A DNA stretch of 64,000 nucleotides from a virus: positions 1 through 64,000 of the IMG/VR virus record IMGVR_UViG_3300030118_004474, one strand, 5' to 3'. Under the pieces are notes generated by a model that saw nothing but the letters and a program-made list of their open reading frames with translations, did not search any database and was not told the DNA's origin. This document shows positions 19,280 to 27,011 of the stretch, piece after piece (positions within the stretch are counted from its first letter, which is position 1; every line of letters starts with the position of its first letter). A program made the position numbers and the translations under genes.

Positions 19280-20209
19280 TCACTTCCTTTCGTGTTTCAT
19301 AATTTGTGAACAGAACCAAGCAATCAATACCTTCGGTGATACACTTCGGCTCCTCCACTCCATTTCTCCTATCGTTGCTATGCACATAAACTTTGTGCTA
19401 GTATTCAAATCCATATTCATAACAGATTGTAGGAGTTTATTACATATATCCTTTACACTTTGTCCCTTTCTGATTAGACCGTCTAAATAAGTCATTCCCT
19501 CAGAATTACCAGCCAATAGGCTAGCAAGTGAACTTTCATAATGCTTAGTAGTAGCATTGATAAAATCCTCTACTTTTGCACCAGAAAAAATACAGGCCTG
19601 TACCTCGTTAATGGCACGACGAAAATCACCATTACAATTTTCAACAATTTTACTCAATATTTCTTCGGGCGAATCGTGGCCTGAATCGTAGCCCTTTTCA
19701 TAAATAATTTTTAGTAGTCTCTCAACTTGAACAGATGTTGGTAGGGCCTCAAACACATAATTTGCACAACGGGACTTGAGCGCATCTTCCACACCATAAG
19801 CATCATTACAGGTGATAATAAATACCGTATTTGTTGCTCTTTCCATAGTTCTTTTTAGTGCTCGTTGGGCATCTCTAGTCATACCTTCTATTTCGTCCAA
19901 CAGAACGAACTTTAGTTTCTGACCACTTACTGACCTAGTTGTTAGAAAATTATATATGGTTTCTCTAACAGTTTCTAGTTTCCTATCTTGACTAGCATTG
20001 ATTTCAAGAAAATTAGTTGCGAGGTCGTCTTGTAAAAACTCTCTAGCCATAACATAGGCGGCTGTCGTTTTACCTGTCCCCGGAATACCATAAAGTAATA
20101 GGTTAGGCATCTTGCCTCTCCTAACCCAATTTTCTGCATCTTCTTTAAATTTATGTTGCCCTATAATTTCACTAATTTTTGTCGGTCTAAATTCTTCTGT
20201 CCAATTCAT
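19280..20209 (-). CDS. rfcS: Clamp loader, RFC small subunit
   Basis: 309 residues, close to the family's usual 320. Motifs in order: WTEEFRP (RFC box), GIPGTGKTT Walker A (41-49), LLDEIEGM Walker B, ITCND sensor 1 and KSRC (arginine finger). It would load the viral clamp on primed DNA. No RFC large subunit is visible in the window; the host's may be used, or the small subunit may form a homomer. Starts inside the last codons of the chaperonin gene. Confidence 0.93.
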   Translation of the reverse strand: MNWTEEFRPTKISEIIGQHKFKEDAENWVRRGKMPNLLLYGIPGTGKTTAAYVMAREFLQDDLATNFLEINASQDRKLETVRETIYNFLTTRSVSGQKLKFVLLDEIEGMTRDAQRALKRTMERATNTVFIITCNDAYGVEDALKSRCANYVFEALPTSVQVERLLKIIYEKGYDSGHDSPEEILSKIVENCNGDFRRAINEVQACIFSGAKVEDFINATTKHYESSLASLLAGNSEGMTYLDGLIRKGQSVKDICNKLLQSVMNMDLNTSTKFMCIATIGEMEWRSRSVSPKVLIAWFCSQIMKHERK

Positions 20210-21758
20210 GTCGTTCCCTCATAATCAATCTTTTAGCCGTTAACACATAACCCGCTACGGACACGGCACTTCGTAGCGAGGAACACACAACCCCTGCGGG
20301 GTCAATTACCCTGTATTCGGGGGCATGTAAATACCATTCGTCTTGGATTCCATCGTAGGCATATTCTTGAGAAAGGTTGTGCATTACATTCTCAATAGTG
20401 GTTTCTTCCCCCACACAATTCTTATACAGGGTATTAAAAACTGCAAACAAGGCATTCCTGAATCCAATACGAATATCTAATTCAACATGGGGGTTATTGT
20501 CAATATCATAGTATTTTAACAAAGACAAACCCGAACCCCATGTGTAGCCTGTTTGAATAGCCGAGCGAACTGCATTTAGCGAATCATCTAGTCTATCCTT
20601 TTTGTTGTGGATTTCCTGTTCTGATTCTCCGTGAATTTTGATAATCCCTGCCATTCCATTTAACTTACCCATTCTAGCCAAGTTCTTTTTCTTATGAAAT
20701 TCTGTTTCGGCCATATGAGCATCCTCAACAATTTGTTCGCATCTTTTAGCAACTCTTTTAGCATCAGACGGCTCTCCAATAAATAGTGTATTAGAAGCAT
20801 TAATAACAATTGATTCACATTCACCCAAATGTTCAAGTCGGGCGTGGCGAATATCTTCGTCCAAAGCATTAATGAAATAATGACAATCAAGGAATGTAGC
20901 CAAGTCTCCTAACTTAAGACCAGTCCAAACAGAAATATCCTCGGCCCTAGCAATAGAAGCATCAATAGAACCATTCATGCTATTCACTACAAATTGATTC
21001 AACGCAATAGGACTAATAGATTTAAGCACTAGTAGTAGTGGGCGTTTATTTTCTTTTGCTATTTCTAAAACAGGTAAAATCTCTTCAAAGTCTTTCACCT
21101 CTTGGTCGCTAACCAACACAAGTGGATTTTCCATTCGCATTTCTTTTCCATTAACTTTTTCCAAAACACTATGAATATATCCAGACGTTGTTTCAAAGCC
21201 CTTTACAATTTCCATTTCGTCCTTTCCCGTGTGAGAGGGTTCAACGGTAATTACACCATCCATCCCAATAGAACGAATAATTTGACTAATGCGTAGAGCC
21301 ATCTCTTCGTCGTTGTTTGCACTAATTAGTGCAACAGCATAAATGTTATCAAGTGTAATTTCCGACGCATTAAACGAAATCTCGGATTCTAGAGTTTGCA
21401 TTAACTTCGTGAACTCGCTTCTAATTAGCGTTGGGTTATATCCCTGTTCAATTAGTTTCATTCCTTCCTTAATCAAAGCATTAGCCAACACCGATGCAGA
21501 AGTAGTTCCATCACCGGACTTTTCCTGCGCTCGCTTACAGACTTCAATAAGAAGTTTTGCACCAACCATCTCTTCTTTTGTCAATGAAATGTTTTTAGCG
21601 ATTGTTACACCATCGTTGATAATTAATGGTGGTAAATCATCGGGTCTGTCAATAATAACAGAGTTTCTTGCTGGTCCCAATGTCACGCCGACTACATCGG
21701 CTACTGCTTCTATTCCTTTTACTAGTGTTTCGTTAGTTTCTTCTTCATTATAAATCAT
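20187..21758 (-). CDS. groEL: Group I chaperonin (GroEL-like)
   Basis: 523 residues, near full length for GroEL (about 545) and lacking the Gly-Met tail. Diagnostic segments are group I rather than thermosome: VTLGPARNSVIID (25-37), NDGVTIAK (48-55), SGDGTTSASVLANALI (81-96), ISANNDEEM and DGVITVEPS, then RLDDSLNAVRSAI (with the catalytic-type Asp) and VIDPAGVVCSSLRSAVSVAGYVL. A GroES-like gene lies about 300 bases upstream in the same cluster. It probably folds viral structural proteins. Archaea normally rely on group II chaperonins. Confidence 0.9.
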   Translation of the reverse strand: MIYNEEETNETLVKGIEAVADVVGVTLGPARNSVIIDRPDDLPPLIINDGVTIAKNISLTKEEMVGAKLLIEVCKRAQEKSGDGTTSASVLANALIKEGMKLIEQGYNPTLIRSEFTKLMQTLESEISFNASEITLDNIYAVALISANNDEEMALRISQIIRSIGMDGVITVEPSHTGKDEMEIVKGFETTSGYIHSVLEKVNGKEMRMENPLVLVSDQEVKDFEEILPVLEIAKENKRPLLLVLKSISPIALNQFVVNSMNGSIDASIARAEDISVWTGLKLGDLATFLDCHYFINALDEDIRHARLEHLGECESIVINASNTLFIGEPSDAKRVAKRCEQIVEDAHMAETEFHKKKNLARMGKLNGMAGIIKIHGESEQEIHNKKDRLDDSLNAVRSAIQTGYTWGSGLSLLKYYDIDNNPHVELDIRIGFRNALFAVFNTLYKNCVGEETTIENVMHNLSQEYAYDGIQDEWYLHAPEYRVIDPAGVVCSSLRSAVSVAGYVLTAKRLIMRERHELDRRI

Positions 21759-21967
21759 TCTTCTTCCTCTCCTTCGCTACACCCACACCCTATTGTAGTG
21801 CATTCCTTTTCCAATAAATAAAAACGTCCACTTCCTGCATGTCGTATTCTACCAAAATAACCCAGATGCTTAGGATTATTAGGTCTTATTGAAATTCCAC
21901 GAATCATGCTATTAAGTTCAAGCCACGCTATATATTCTAAAAGTTCGGGTGTGGGTATTTGGGTCAT
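21755..21967 (-). CDS. Small protein between GroES and GroEL genes
   Basis: 70 residues from ATG 21967 (SD GGGAGGC). N-terminal helix (TPELLEYIAWLELNSMI), then strands, then a Cys cluster (CTTIGCGC) and EGEEEE tail overlapping the chaperonin SD. Possible metal-binding protein; not recognised. Confidence 0.5.
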   Translation of the reverse strand: MTQIPTPELLEYIAWLELNSMIRGISIRPNNPKHLGYFGRIRHAGSGRFYLLEKECTTIGCGCSEGEEEE

Positions 21968-22077
21968 TCTGTTGCCTCCCATTTCATTGTTAGGTCGCAA
22001 CAAGTCATAATATTTACAATTGGTTGTCGGTTTCGTGGGAAAATCTTTTCACAGCGTTTGCATTTAGCGACCCACAT
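21964..22077 (-). CDS. Tiny Cys-rich protein
   Basis: 37 residues: CKRC near the N-terminus and a CC pair at 26-27, a minimal zinc-binding pattern. Overlaps the GroES stop as TAATG and the next gene as ATGA. Function unknown. Confidence 0.45.
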   Translation of the reverse strand: MWVAKCKRCEKIFPRNRQPIVNIMTCCDLTMKWEATE

Positions 22078-22307
22078 TATTCTTCCTCCCCTACTACGGC
22101 TACAATATCATTTGGTGATACTGCTTCAAATTCTTCACCGTTGAAAGTGAAAAGAAAACTTGACTTATACACTATCAAGTCTCCGACTTCCGTTTGACTG
22201 TTCTTTTCAACCACAACGCCAATATTTTTAGGTTGTCCCCTAACGATACCGCTTTCCGATTGCATTTTTCTTTTCTGTATTATAATATAATCATTTTTTG
22301 TCTTCAT
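22077..22307 (-). CDS. groES: GroES-like co-chaperonin
   Basis: 76 residues from ATG 22307 (SD AGGAGG, 6 bases away). It follows the GroES pattern: NDYIIIQKRK (strand 1), a flexible loop with SGIV (19-22) where GroES has its GGIVL GroEL-binding loop, IGVVVEKN, VGDLIVYK (41-48) and a closing SPNDIVAVVG (64-73). It is shorter than bacterial GroES (about 95) in the roof region. With the nearby GroEL-like gene it makes a complete group I pair. Confidence 0.75.
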   Translation of the reverse strand: MKTKNDYIIIQKRKMQSESGIVRGQPKNIGVVVEKNSQTEVGDLIVYKSSFLFTFNGEEFEAVSPNDIVAVVGEEE

Positions 22308-22414
22308 TCTTCTTCCTCCTGTTTTTTTATACATTTTCTACAATATCCCCATTTTGATAGTGTTTCGGGTGGGTCTTGATAACAATTACCACAATATTTA
22401 GGATATTTTCTCAT
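22304..22414 (-). CDS. Tiny zinc-ribbon protein
   Basis: 36 residues with YCGNC and YCRKC, a C4 zinc ribbon. The QEEEE end overlaps the SD of the GroES gene; ATGA overlap upstream. Possible regulator or adaptor. Confidence 0.5.
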   Translation of the reverse strand: MRKYPKYCGNCYQDPPETLSKWGYCRKCIKKQEEEE

Positions 22415-22569
22415 AGCATCACCGCCGCAAACAGCATGAGTGTAATTATATTAACAATCATCACCCCGGTTGCTATCTTATTCATAGCGTGTATATCATC
22501 CTTCATTTTAACTATTTCTTGAAAAATCATATCACCCAATTTAATTAGAGTTTCCATATCTTTTTTCAT
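22411..22569 (-). CDS. Tiny membrane protein with helical stalk
   Basis: 52 residues: amphipathic helix (METLIKLGDMIFQEIVKMKDD) then a C-terminal hydrophobic segment (TGVMIVNIITLMLFAAVML). Tail-anchored layout. SD GGAGG precedes the ATG. Function unknown. Confidence 0.5.
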   Translation of the reverse strand: MKKDMETLIKLGDMIFQEIVKMKDDIHAMNKIATGVMIVNIITLMLFAAVML

Positions 22570-22717
22570 TATAGTGTTCCTCCGTTTCTTTTAAAGTTAA
22601 GTTATTTAAATAGCCCTCAGATAAAACTGATAGTGGTATTTCCTTTATCAAGTCTCTTACGCCTAATGGAGAACCATTCAGCCATGAAGAAAAGGGCATA
22701 CCTTTTGATTTTCTCAT
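22541..22717 (-). CDS. Small unknown protein
   Basis: 58 residues, ATGA overlap with the ATPase gene upstream and a 29-base overlap with the membrane peptide downstream. Contains PFSSWLNGSPLGVRDLIKEIP. No recognised domain. Confidence 0.4.
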   Translation of the reverse strand: MRKSKGMPFSSWLNGSPLGVRDLIKEIPLSVLSEGYLNNLTLKETEEHYNEKRYGNSN

Positions 22718-23544
22718 GTATAGTCCTCCAATTTATTTAGTGGTCTAACCTTCGGTTTCTCCCTACGTTTCTTTTTAATGCCCAGCAACTTACATTCGTT
22801 ATCAGATAACTTGGTAGCCACATATTCTGCGTATGCTTGGTTGCTTATCAACTTTTTCAAGACATATGTTTCATCAGCCTTGAATCCCAATTTCAAACAT
22901 ATGGACTGGTAGGGATTGTCCTCCTTTCTTTTGGGAGGCACTAATTTACGATAGCCGCCAGCCCATGAATATGCAAATAAAGCATAGAAATAATTCTTGT
23001 TTAAACGATTCATCATTGACGAGACTACCATAAGTTTTTCATTTTCAGGAAATGTCGCAATAGCCCACGATAATAATTGCATAGGCGGCGGTGAAAAATG
23101 CACCAAATCACGATACAATCTATCCCGGTCCTTTGTTTTAATATATACTCCCATCATGTTCCAAATATTATCATCAAATGAAACATATTTTTCGTTGTTT
23201 TTACAAGTTAATATCAAGGACGCTTGGTAGTGATTTTTTGCCCCACACATCTTTACGTCGCAGGCGTTTAGTATTAGTTTTGGGACCGACTTCTTATTAT
23301 GCGAAGTTAGAACTAAGTCAACCCCCGCATGAATTAAGTCCAATATTTTGTCAGTCTGTGGTTTGTAGTTCACTTCCTCAATAATAACCGTGTAGTCCTT
23401 TGGTATAGAGTACGGGTCATCAATCTTAATATCGCTAGCGTAGTAAAAAAGATTAATACCACCCCCCGCTTCAATCGTTGCTTTAGTTGTTTTTCCTGTT
23501 CCCCATTTTCCTACAAATATTTTAGGTCTTTTCCTCATCTTCAT
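22714..23544 (-). CDS. P-loop ATPase of unknown role
   Basis: 276 residues from ATG 23544 (SD GGTGA). Walker A GKWGTGKTT close to the N-terminus, Walker B YTVIIEEVN, and a VLTSHNKKS sensor-like stretch. The C-terminal half is helical and basic. Too short for a helicase; may be an AAA-like loader or a regulatory ATPase. Not assigned to a family. Confidence 0.6.
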   Translation of the reverse strand: MKMRKRPKIFVGKWGTGKTTKATIEAGGGINLFYYASDIKIDDPYSIPKDYTVIIEEVNYKPQTDKILDLIHAGVDLVLTSHNKKSVPKLILNACDVKMCGAKNHYQASLILTCKNNEKYVSFDDNIWNMMGVYIKTKDRDRLYRDLVHFSPPPMQLLSWAIATFPENEKLMVVSSMMNRLNKNYFYALFAYSWAGGYRKLVPPKRKEDNPYQSICLKLGFKADETYVLKKLISNQAYAEYVATKLSDNECKLLGIKKKRREKPKVRPLNKLEDYT

Positions 23545-23923
23545 CAATCTTCACCTTAAATGTATATTTACTGTCTTCTTCTAAATGTATTTTTTCTTCA
23601 ACCATTTTCATTAGGTCTTTAAATTTCATCCACCCTTTGTTTTTAGAAGGCACAAAGGATGGAAATATTTCACAAATGCGAAAAATGCTGTGCCTTCTTC
23701 TAATTAGTATCGTATCGGACCTTCGGCCCCGCTCACGAATTATACTATAACTAATGTCCTCGTTGTCAAGCGTTGAACAAATTGCCTCTATCATTTTTTG
23801 AGGAGGTCTTATGTAGACATAAAACCTAGGTTCCCAGCCTCTAGTGCTCCTAACATTAACTATGTGAAACTTACAAGAAGCCGTGGTCAACAAAATGCCA
23901 CTCAATTGTTCTGTTGAATACAT
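23522..23923 (-). CDS. Possible degenerate LAGLIDADG-fold protein
   Basis: 133 residues. The order of elements resembles a LAGLIDADG domain: QLSGILLTTASCKFHI at the N-terminus in place of LAGLIDADGSFSI, then PRFYVYIRPPQKMIEAICSTL, then DTILIRRRHSIFRICEIF and a terminal KFKDLMKMVEEKIHL. The catalytic Asp is absent, so it would not cut DNA. This may be a domesticated DNA-binding fold. Low certainty. Confidence 0.4.
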   Translation of the reverse strand: MYSTEQLSGILLTTASCKFHIVNVRSTRGWEPRFYVYIRPPQKMIEAICSTLDNEDISYSIIRERGRRSDTILIRRRHSIFRICEIFPSFVPSKNKGWMKFKDLMKMVEEKIHLEEDSKYTFKVKIDEDEEKT

Positions 23924-24141
23924 TATACCCCGCCCATATCATCTATGTCAATAGTCCACAAATGAAACTTCTTATGTCCAAATATGAATAAACCCGCTTG
24001 GTCTTTTGGTCCTATGAATGTCTCTCCACATATTAAACAATGAACTCTAACAATTTCATTATATAACCTAATGGATGAGTCGTCTATGATGTCTAGCACA
24101 TTTCCCTCTTGTAGGGGCGAAGATTCCTCAGTTTCCCACAT
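23923..24141 (-). CDS. Small C2H2 zinc-finger protein
   Basis: 72 residues. HCLICGETF...FGHKKFH gives C-x2-C...H-x3-H spacing, a C2H2-like zinc finger at residues about 34-60. Abuts the preceding gene and overlaps the next by 14 bases. Possible nucleic-acid-binding regulator. Confidence 0.5.
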   Translation of the reverse strand: MWETEESSPLQEGNVLDIIDDSSIRLYNEIVRVHCLICGETFIGPKDQAGLFIFGHKKFHLWTIDIDDMGGV

Positions 24142-24460
24142 ACGTTCTCATGTAATCCCTAAGTGTGGGATTCTTAATAACTTTTGCCATCTTTGGTTGA
24201 ATATTTCTTATAGTTTGTTCAATAGTCTTATTAGTTCCTGACTCCAACTCCTTTTTTAGTTTTTTAGCCGCTTTTTGATAGCGTTTTTGGGCTGGTTCTT
24301 TCCACGCATAAAATGTAGAATAAGGACTAGCCATAAATAGTCCGTGGTCTTCATCTAAAAACTCCCAAATAATTGCCTCAATTAATCGTGTGCGGCACTC
24401 GTCCGCAGTTTTGGGTTCCTCATCGCTATCGTAGGTGGTGTCTAAATATGCTGTCGTCAT
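24128..24460 (-). CDS. Unknown helical protein
   Basis: 110 residues. Acidic N-terminus then basic helices (KRYQKAAKKLKKELESG, NIQPKMAKVIKNPTLRDYM). ATGA overlap upstream. Not recognised. Confidence 0.5.
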   Translation of the reverse strand: MTTAYLDTTYDSDEEPKTADECRTRLIEAIIWEFLDEDHGLFMASPYSTFYAWKEPAQKRYQKAAKKLKKELESGTNKTIEQTIRNIQPKMAKVIKNPTLRDYMRTYVGN

Positions 24461-24702
24461 GCAGACTTCTCCTTATACCTCGGATGATTCTTAGGCAAGC
24501 GATGTAGGCGGCGTTCACTCATATTTTGCATATACTGAGCAACACTAGCAACACTACTAGCCCAACGCTTTTCCGCCACTTCATCATTTTCGGGAACCAT
24601 TTGATACTTTAAGTCAACTAAGGCATTGGCGATTAAATCGCTATCTAACAACACTTGAAGAATTTCATACTCACCGTGAGTGACTGTTCTAATCCTCGTC
24701 AT
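24457..24702 (-). CDS. Unknown small protein
   Basis: 81 residues from ATG 24702 (GTG 24711 also possible). Helical, with a basic C-terminus (RRLHRLPKNHPRYKEKSA). No family seen. Confidence 0.45.
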   Translation of the reverse strand: MTRIRTVTHGEYEILQVLLDSDLIANALVDLKYQMVPENDEVAEKRWASSVASVAQYMQNMSERRLHRLPKNHPRYKEKSA

Positions 24703-24856
24703 CACAACCACAATCCCCGTTTAAATCATCCATAGCCATAATATATCCTGCTAAGGTAAAACATGCCTTTTCAAGTTCAAAACTAAATGTTTTGTTGAAC
24801 TTCTTTGCCTCCTCAGTTAGACGAATGAATTCATCGTAAATTTTTTCTAAATTCAT
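24689..24856 (-). CDS. Small acidic protein
   Basis: 55 residues: helical (LEKIYDEFIRLTEEAKKF) with a Cys-containing acidic end (NGDCGCDDED). Overlaps both neighbours, so likely translated by coupling. Function unknown. Confidence 0.45.
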   Translation of the reverse strand: MNLEKIYDEFIRLTEEAKKFNKTFSFELEKACFTLAGYIMAMDDLNGDCGCDDED

Positions 24857-25077
24857 TCTTTCACCTCGTCCTGCATTTTCAAATATCCCAAGCGAACATC
24901 AGCGAGACTAATCCTAGTTGTCGGACCATTTCTTTCTCCTGAAGCAACACCAGTATAACGAACTAGTTGTTTGAGTATTTGCTCACATCTAACTTGTAGT
25001 TCCTCAACTGCTTCCGCCTTGATTCCTCTTCCAGTTTCTTCTTTTACAATTCTTCTAATTTCTCTTACACTAACCAT
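24853..25077 (-). CDS. Histone-fold candidate protein
   Basis: 74 residues, the size of archaeal histones. Alignment by eye gives helix 1 (VREIRRIVKEETG), loop 1 with RGIK, a long helix 2 (AEAVEELQVRCEQILKQLVRYTGVASGERN), loop 2 with PTTRIS and helix 3 (LADVRLGYLKMQDE). The 'I.RI.K......V...A...L', '..I...D...' pattern matches archaeal histones. It may coat viral DNA or alter host chromatin, or be a TAF-like factor. Needs structural confirmation. Confidence 0.55.
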   Translation of the reverse strand: MVSVREIRRIVKEETGRGIKAEAVEELQVRCEQILKQLVRYTGVASGERNGPTTRISLADVRLGYLKMQDEVKE

Positions 25078-25490
25078 TTTTTAAACTCTCCTTTGTTATA
25101 AAAAGTTTGGATGCCTGAACTGGTTAAGTTCCAAGCAACCCATAATTGTCCTGTGCCGTAGGATATTTCCATACAAGCCCAGTCCTTCTTTACAGTTCCT
25201 AAATTCTTTACATCTACCATATTTCCATATATCATTCTATACAACATACTAACATGATTAACGTTATCATGTAAATATTGTATTACTAAATGTTCTTGAA
25301 CATTTACCCATTCCTCTTCTGAGTAATATTCTCCCGTCCCCTTACAGATTTTACATTTATTCCCATCACAAATGGGACAAACATACCTTCTATCATAGAC
25401 GGGAAACCTTACTACCTTTTTTAATTCAGCGGGAATTTGTCTGTCTCTACGATTTTCGTCATCACTTCTCTTCCCTGTTTTTTCTCCCAT
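25065..25490 (-). CDS. Protein with DnaJ-like zinc knuckles
   Basis: 141 residues from ATG 25490. CPICDGNKCKICKGTGEYY (about residues 38-56) matches the CxxCxGxx...CxxCxGxG repeats of DnaJ zinc domains. The C-terminal half has mixed strands and helices with no recognised fold. Overlaps the JAMM gene by 70 bases and the histone-fold gene by 13. Confidence 0.5.
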   Translation of the reverse strand: MGEKTGKRSDDENRRDRQIPAELKKVVRFPVYDRRYVCPICDGNKCKICKGTGEYYSEEEWVNVQEHLVIQYLHDNVNHVSMLYRMIYGNMVDVKNLGTVKKDWACMEISYGTGQLWVAWNLTSSGIQTFYNKGEFKKWLV

Positions 25491-25963
25491 ATCAACCTCT
25501 CCTCTCCACCTAGAACAATTGCTTGGTTTAGAATAGGTCGCCATGTTCTCAACGTTCTCCTATCGGTTCCCGACCAAAAGGCAACTCCAAACGGGTGGGT
25601 ATGAATCCAAGACTTTAGGGGAAGTTTCATTCCTGAAACCATAACTCCTCCGTAGTCAACCAGTCCGGGCGAACCGGAATTCATAAACAGTCTATCATTA
25701 GCGTCAACAATAACGCTTACTTCTAAACCACCTAACACTTCTACCGAGGCCTCCCAAATTTTATCTAAGAATAAAGGGCTTCCTGCGTCAGGCATTCCAC
25801 TAAAAAGCAGATGCCGCCAAGCATCATGTATAGGTTTCTGCCAAACATCGGCAGGAACATCAGTCCATCGTTCATTCAAATTACCTACGGGTTCCTTGAT
25901 ATTATTTCCAAGGAAAAACCCGTGGTAGTCGTTCTCAATTTTTTCTTCCATTTTTTCATTCAT
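25421..25963 (-). CDS. JAMM/MPN+ metalloprotease (deubiquitinase-like)
   Basis: 180 residues from ATG 25963 (SD GGAAGTGA). It contains an exact JAMM motif: H121-x-H123-x7-S131-x2-D134 (HTHPFGVAFWSGTD), with Glu81 upstream as a candidate catalytic acid. JAMM enzymes cut isopeptide bonds or the tail of ubiquitin-like proteins using zinc. The same cluster encodes an E1-like enzyme and a ubiquitin-like protein with a post-GlyGly tail. In phages JAMM domains also occur in tail-assembly proteins, but this one sits in the early cluster. Confidence 0.8.
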   Translation of the reverse strand: MNEKMEEKIENDYHGFFLGNNIKEPVGNLNERWTDVPADVWQKPIHDAWRHLLFSGMPDAGSPLFLDKIWEASVEVLGGLEVSVIVDANDRLFMNSGSPGLVDYGGVMVSGMKLPLKSWIHTHPFGVAFWSGTDRRTLRTWRPILNQAIVLGGEERLIWEKKQGREVMTKIVETDKFPLN

Positions 25964-26148
25964 TCTATCACTTCCATTTCTAATAGTCTTTTTGTTAAGT
26001 ATTGACAATGTTCCGGCAAGGCGTGAACCTGTCCACTTACTCCATATCCGGCAACATAAATAGCGGGTTCTCCCTCAATTATAGTCTGAAAACATAATCG
26101 GCAATAAGTCCGACCTGTTCCCATTTTAACACCAAATGCAACCGCCAT
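25960..26148 (-). CDS. Small treble-clef-like zinc protein
   Basis: 62 residues from ATG 26148 (GGAGG 8 bases upstream). CRLC near residue 16 and a later HALPEHC give C-x2-C...H-x4-H-C spacing, like small phage zinc proteins. ATGA overlap with the JAMM gene. Possible DNA-binding or adaptor peptide. Confidence 0.5.
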   Translation of the reverse strand: MAVAFGVKMGTGRTYCRLCFQTIIEGEPAIYVAGYGVSGQVHALPEHCQYLTKRLLEMEVIE

Positions 26149-26164
26149 CAAACAGTCCTCCTGT

Positions 26165-26299
26165 TCATTCCTCTTCCCCCAAAATTTTTTCTTCTACTTC
26201 CTTTTGTGTTTTCAAATCATTTAGAAGAAACTTGATTTTTCCCTTCCAAGTCTTTCTTTCTTCTTCTGCCATTTCTTCAATGTATTTCCCTTTCTTCAT
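26165..26299 (-). CDS. Tiny charged helical protein
   Basis: 44 residues, almost all Lys/Glu helix, ending LGEEE over the SD of the next gene. No function assigned. Confidence 0.4.
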   Translation of the reverse strand: MKKGKYIEEMAEEERKTWKGKIKFLLNDLKTQKEVEEKILGEEE

Positions 26300-26304
26300 T
26301 TTTC

Positions 26305-26541
26305 TCACTCCAATGGATGGTCAATGTCTTTATCTCCAAGCACCCAACGAAGAGCCTTAACCACGCCCTCCAATGCTTTGTAGTTCCTCATGTGGTACAT
26401 CCGTTTCTTCTTCGGCCCGTCCAACATGGACATGTAGTGTGAGTTCTGTTTGCGCTCGGCCTTATCCAGCATGGTTTCAATATCATGCCAAGTTTTATCA
26501 TAAGCGAAGTGTTCGCTGTCTTGGTGGTCGCTCATTGTCAT
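26305..26541 (-). CDS. Unknown small protein
   Basis: 78 residues; ATG 26541 follows GGAGG by 7 bases. Contains His/Asp-rich start (SDHQDSEHFAYDKTWHD), then basic helices. Not recognised. Confidence 0.5.
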   Translation of the reverse strand: MTMSDHQDSEHFAYDKTWHDIETMLDKAERKQNSHYMSMLDGPKKKRMYHMRNYKALEGVVKALRWVLGDKDIDHPLE

Positions 26542-26627
26542 TCTTCTTCCTCCTTTAAAATGGATGGGTATTCATCGGTATATATCAACCTATCAGCAAT
26601 CCATTGTATGATTTGTTTCCTGTTCAT
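26538..26627 (-). CDS. Micropeptide, 29 residues
   Basis: Starts by ATGA overlap with the preceding gene and ends in EEEE codons that form the SD of the next. NRKQIIQWIADRLIYTDEYP is an amphipathic helix. Coupling on both sides is the main support. Confidence 0.35.
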   Translation of the reverse strand: MNRKQIIQWIADRLIYTDEYPSILKEEEE

Positions 26628-26782
26628 GCGCTCCACCCATTTACAATCTCGGCGTGTTCTTCGCAACAAGCAAAACCTTCGGGGATTTCAATACCGTGAG
26701 TCATGCAGGATGGTTCACCACACACATCACAGGTGATATAGTAGGGAGACTCAAGTTCAATTTTACAGGTCTTACACTTCAT
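26624..26782 (-). CDS. Small Cys-rich zinc protein
   Basis: 52 residues with CKTC, CDVCGEPSC and CCEEH, enough ligands for two zinc sites (RING- or B-box-like spacing is not exact). GGGGGAAGAAG precedes the ATG. In this cluster near E1 and JAMM genes a RING-like role is conceivable but unproven. Confidence 0.5.
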   Translation of the reverse strand: MKCKTCKIELESPYYITCDVCGEPSCMTHGIEIPEGFACCEEHAEIVNGWSA

Positions 26783-26880
26783 TCTTCTTCCCCCGAATAA
26801 TCTTTTAATACCCTATGTATAATCTCGGACATAAGCCCTATAAACACAATCATAACCGTTAGTGTAATTACAGGGTTCAT
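26779..26880 (-). CDS. Tiny single-pass membrane protein
   Basis: 33 residues: NPVITLTVMIVFIGLMSEII is one hydrophobic helix, followed by a short basic tail and GEEE. ATGA overlaps on both sides. Function unknown. Confidence 0.45.
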   Translation of the reverse strand: MNPVITLTVMIVFIGLMSEIIHRVLKDYSGEEE

Positions 26881-27002
26881 TCTTCTTCACCTAATCCTCT
26901 GAATCGTCGCCATAGTGCATATAGATACCTCCCTGCAACTGCTAGCACTAATAAGTCTAAAAGGATTCCTACTGTAATAAATATCATCATTTCTGTTTCC
27001 AT
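26877..27002 (-). CDS. Tiny single-pass membrane protein
   Basis: 41 residues: hydrophobic segment MIFITVGILLDLLVLAVAG, then an Arg-rich tail (YALWRRFRGLG), so probably N-out/C-in. SD GAGGTGAAGAC. First of two adjacent membrane micropeptides. Confidence 0.5.
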   Translation of the reverse strand: METEMMIFITVGILLDLLVLAVAGRYLYALWRRFRGLGEEE

Positions 27003-27011
27003 GTCTTCACC

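Noticed and set aside
20187-21758. Reading the chaperonin as an archaeal thermosome subunit
   Set aside because: Key segments around SGDGTT, DDSLNA and VIDPAGV match group I chaperonins, and a GroES-like gene accompanies it.
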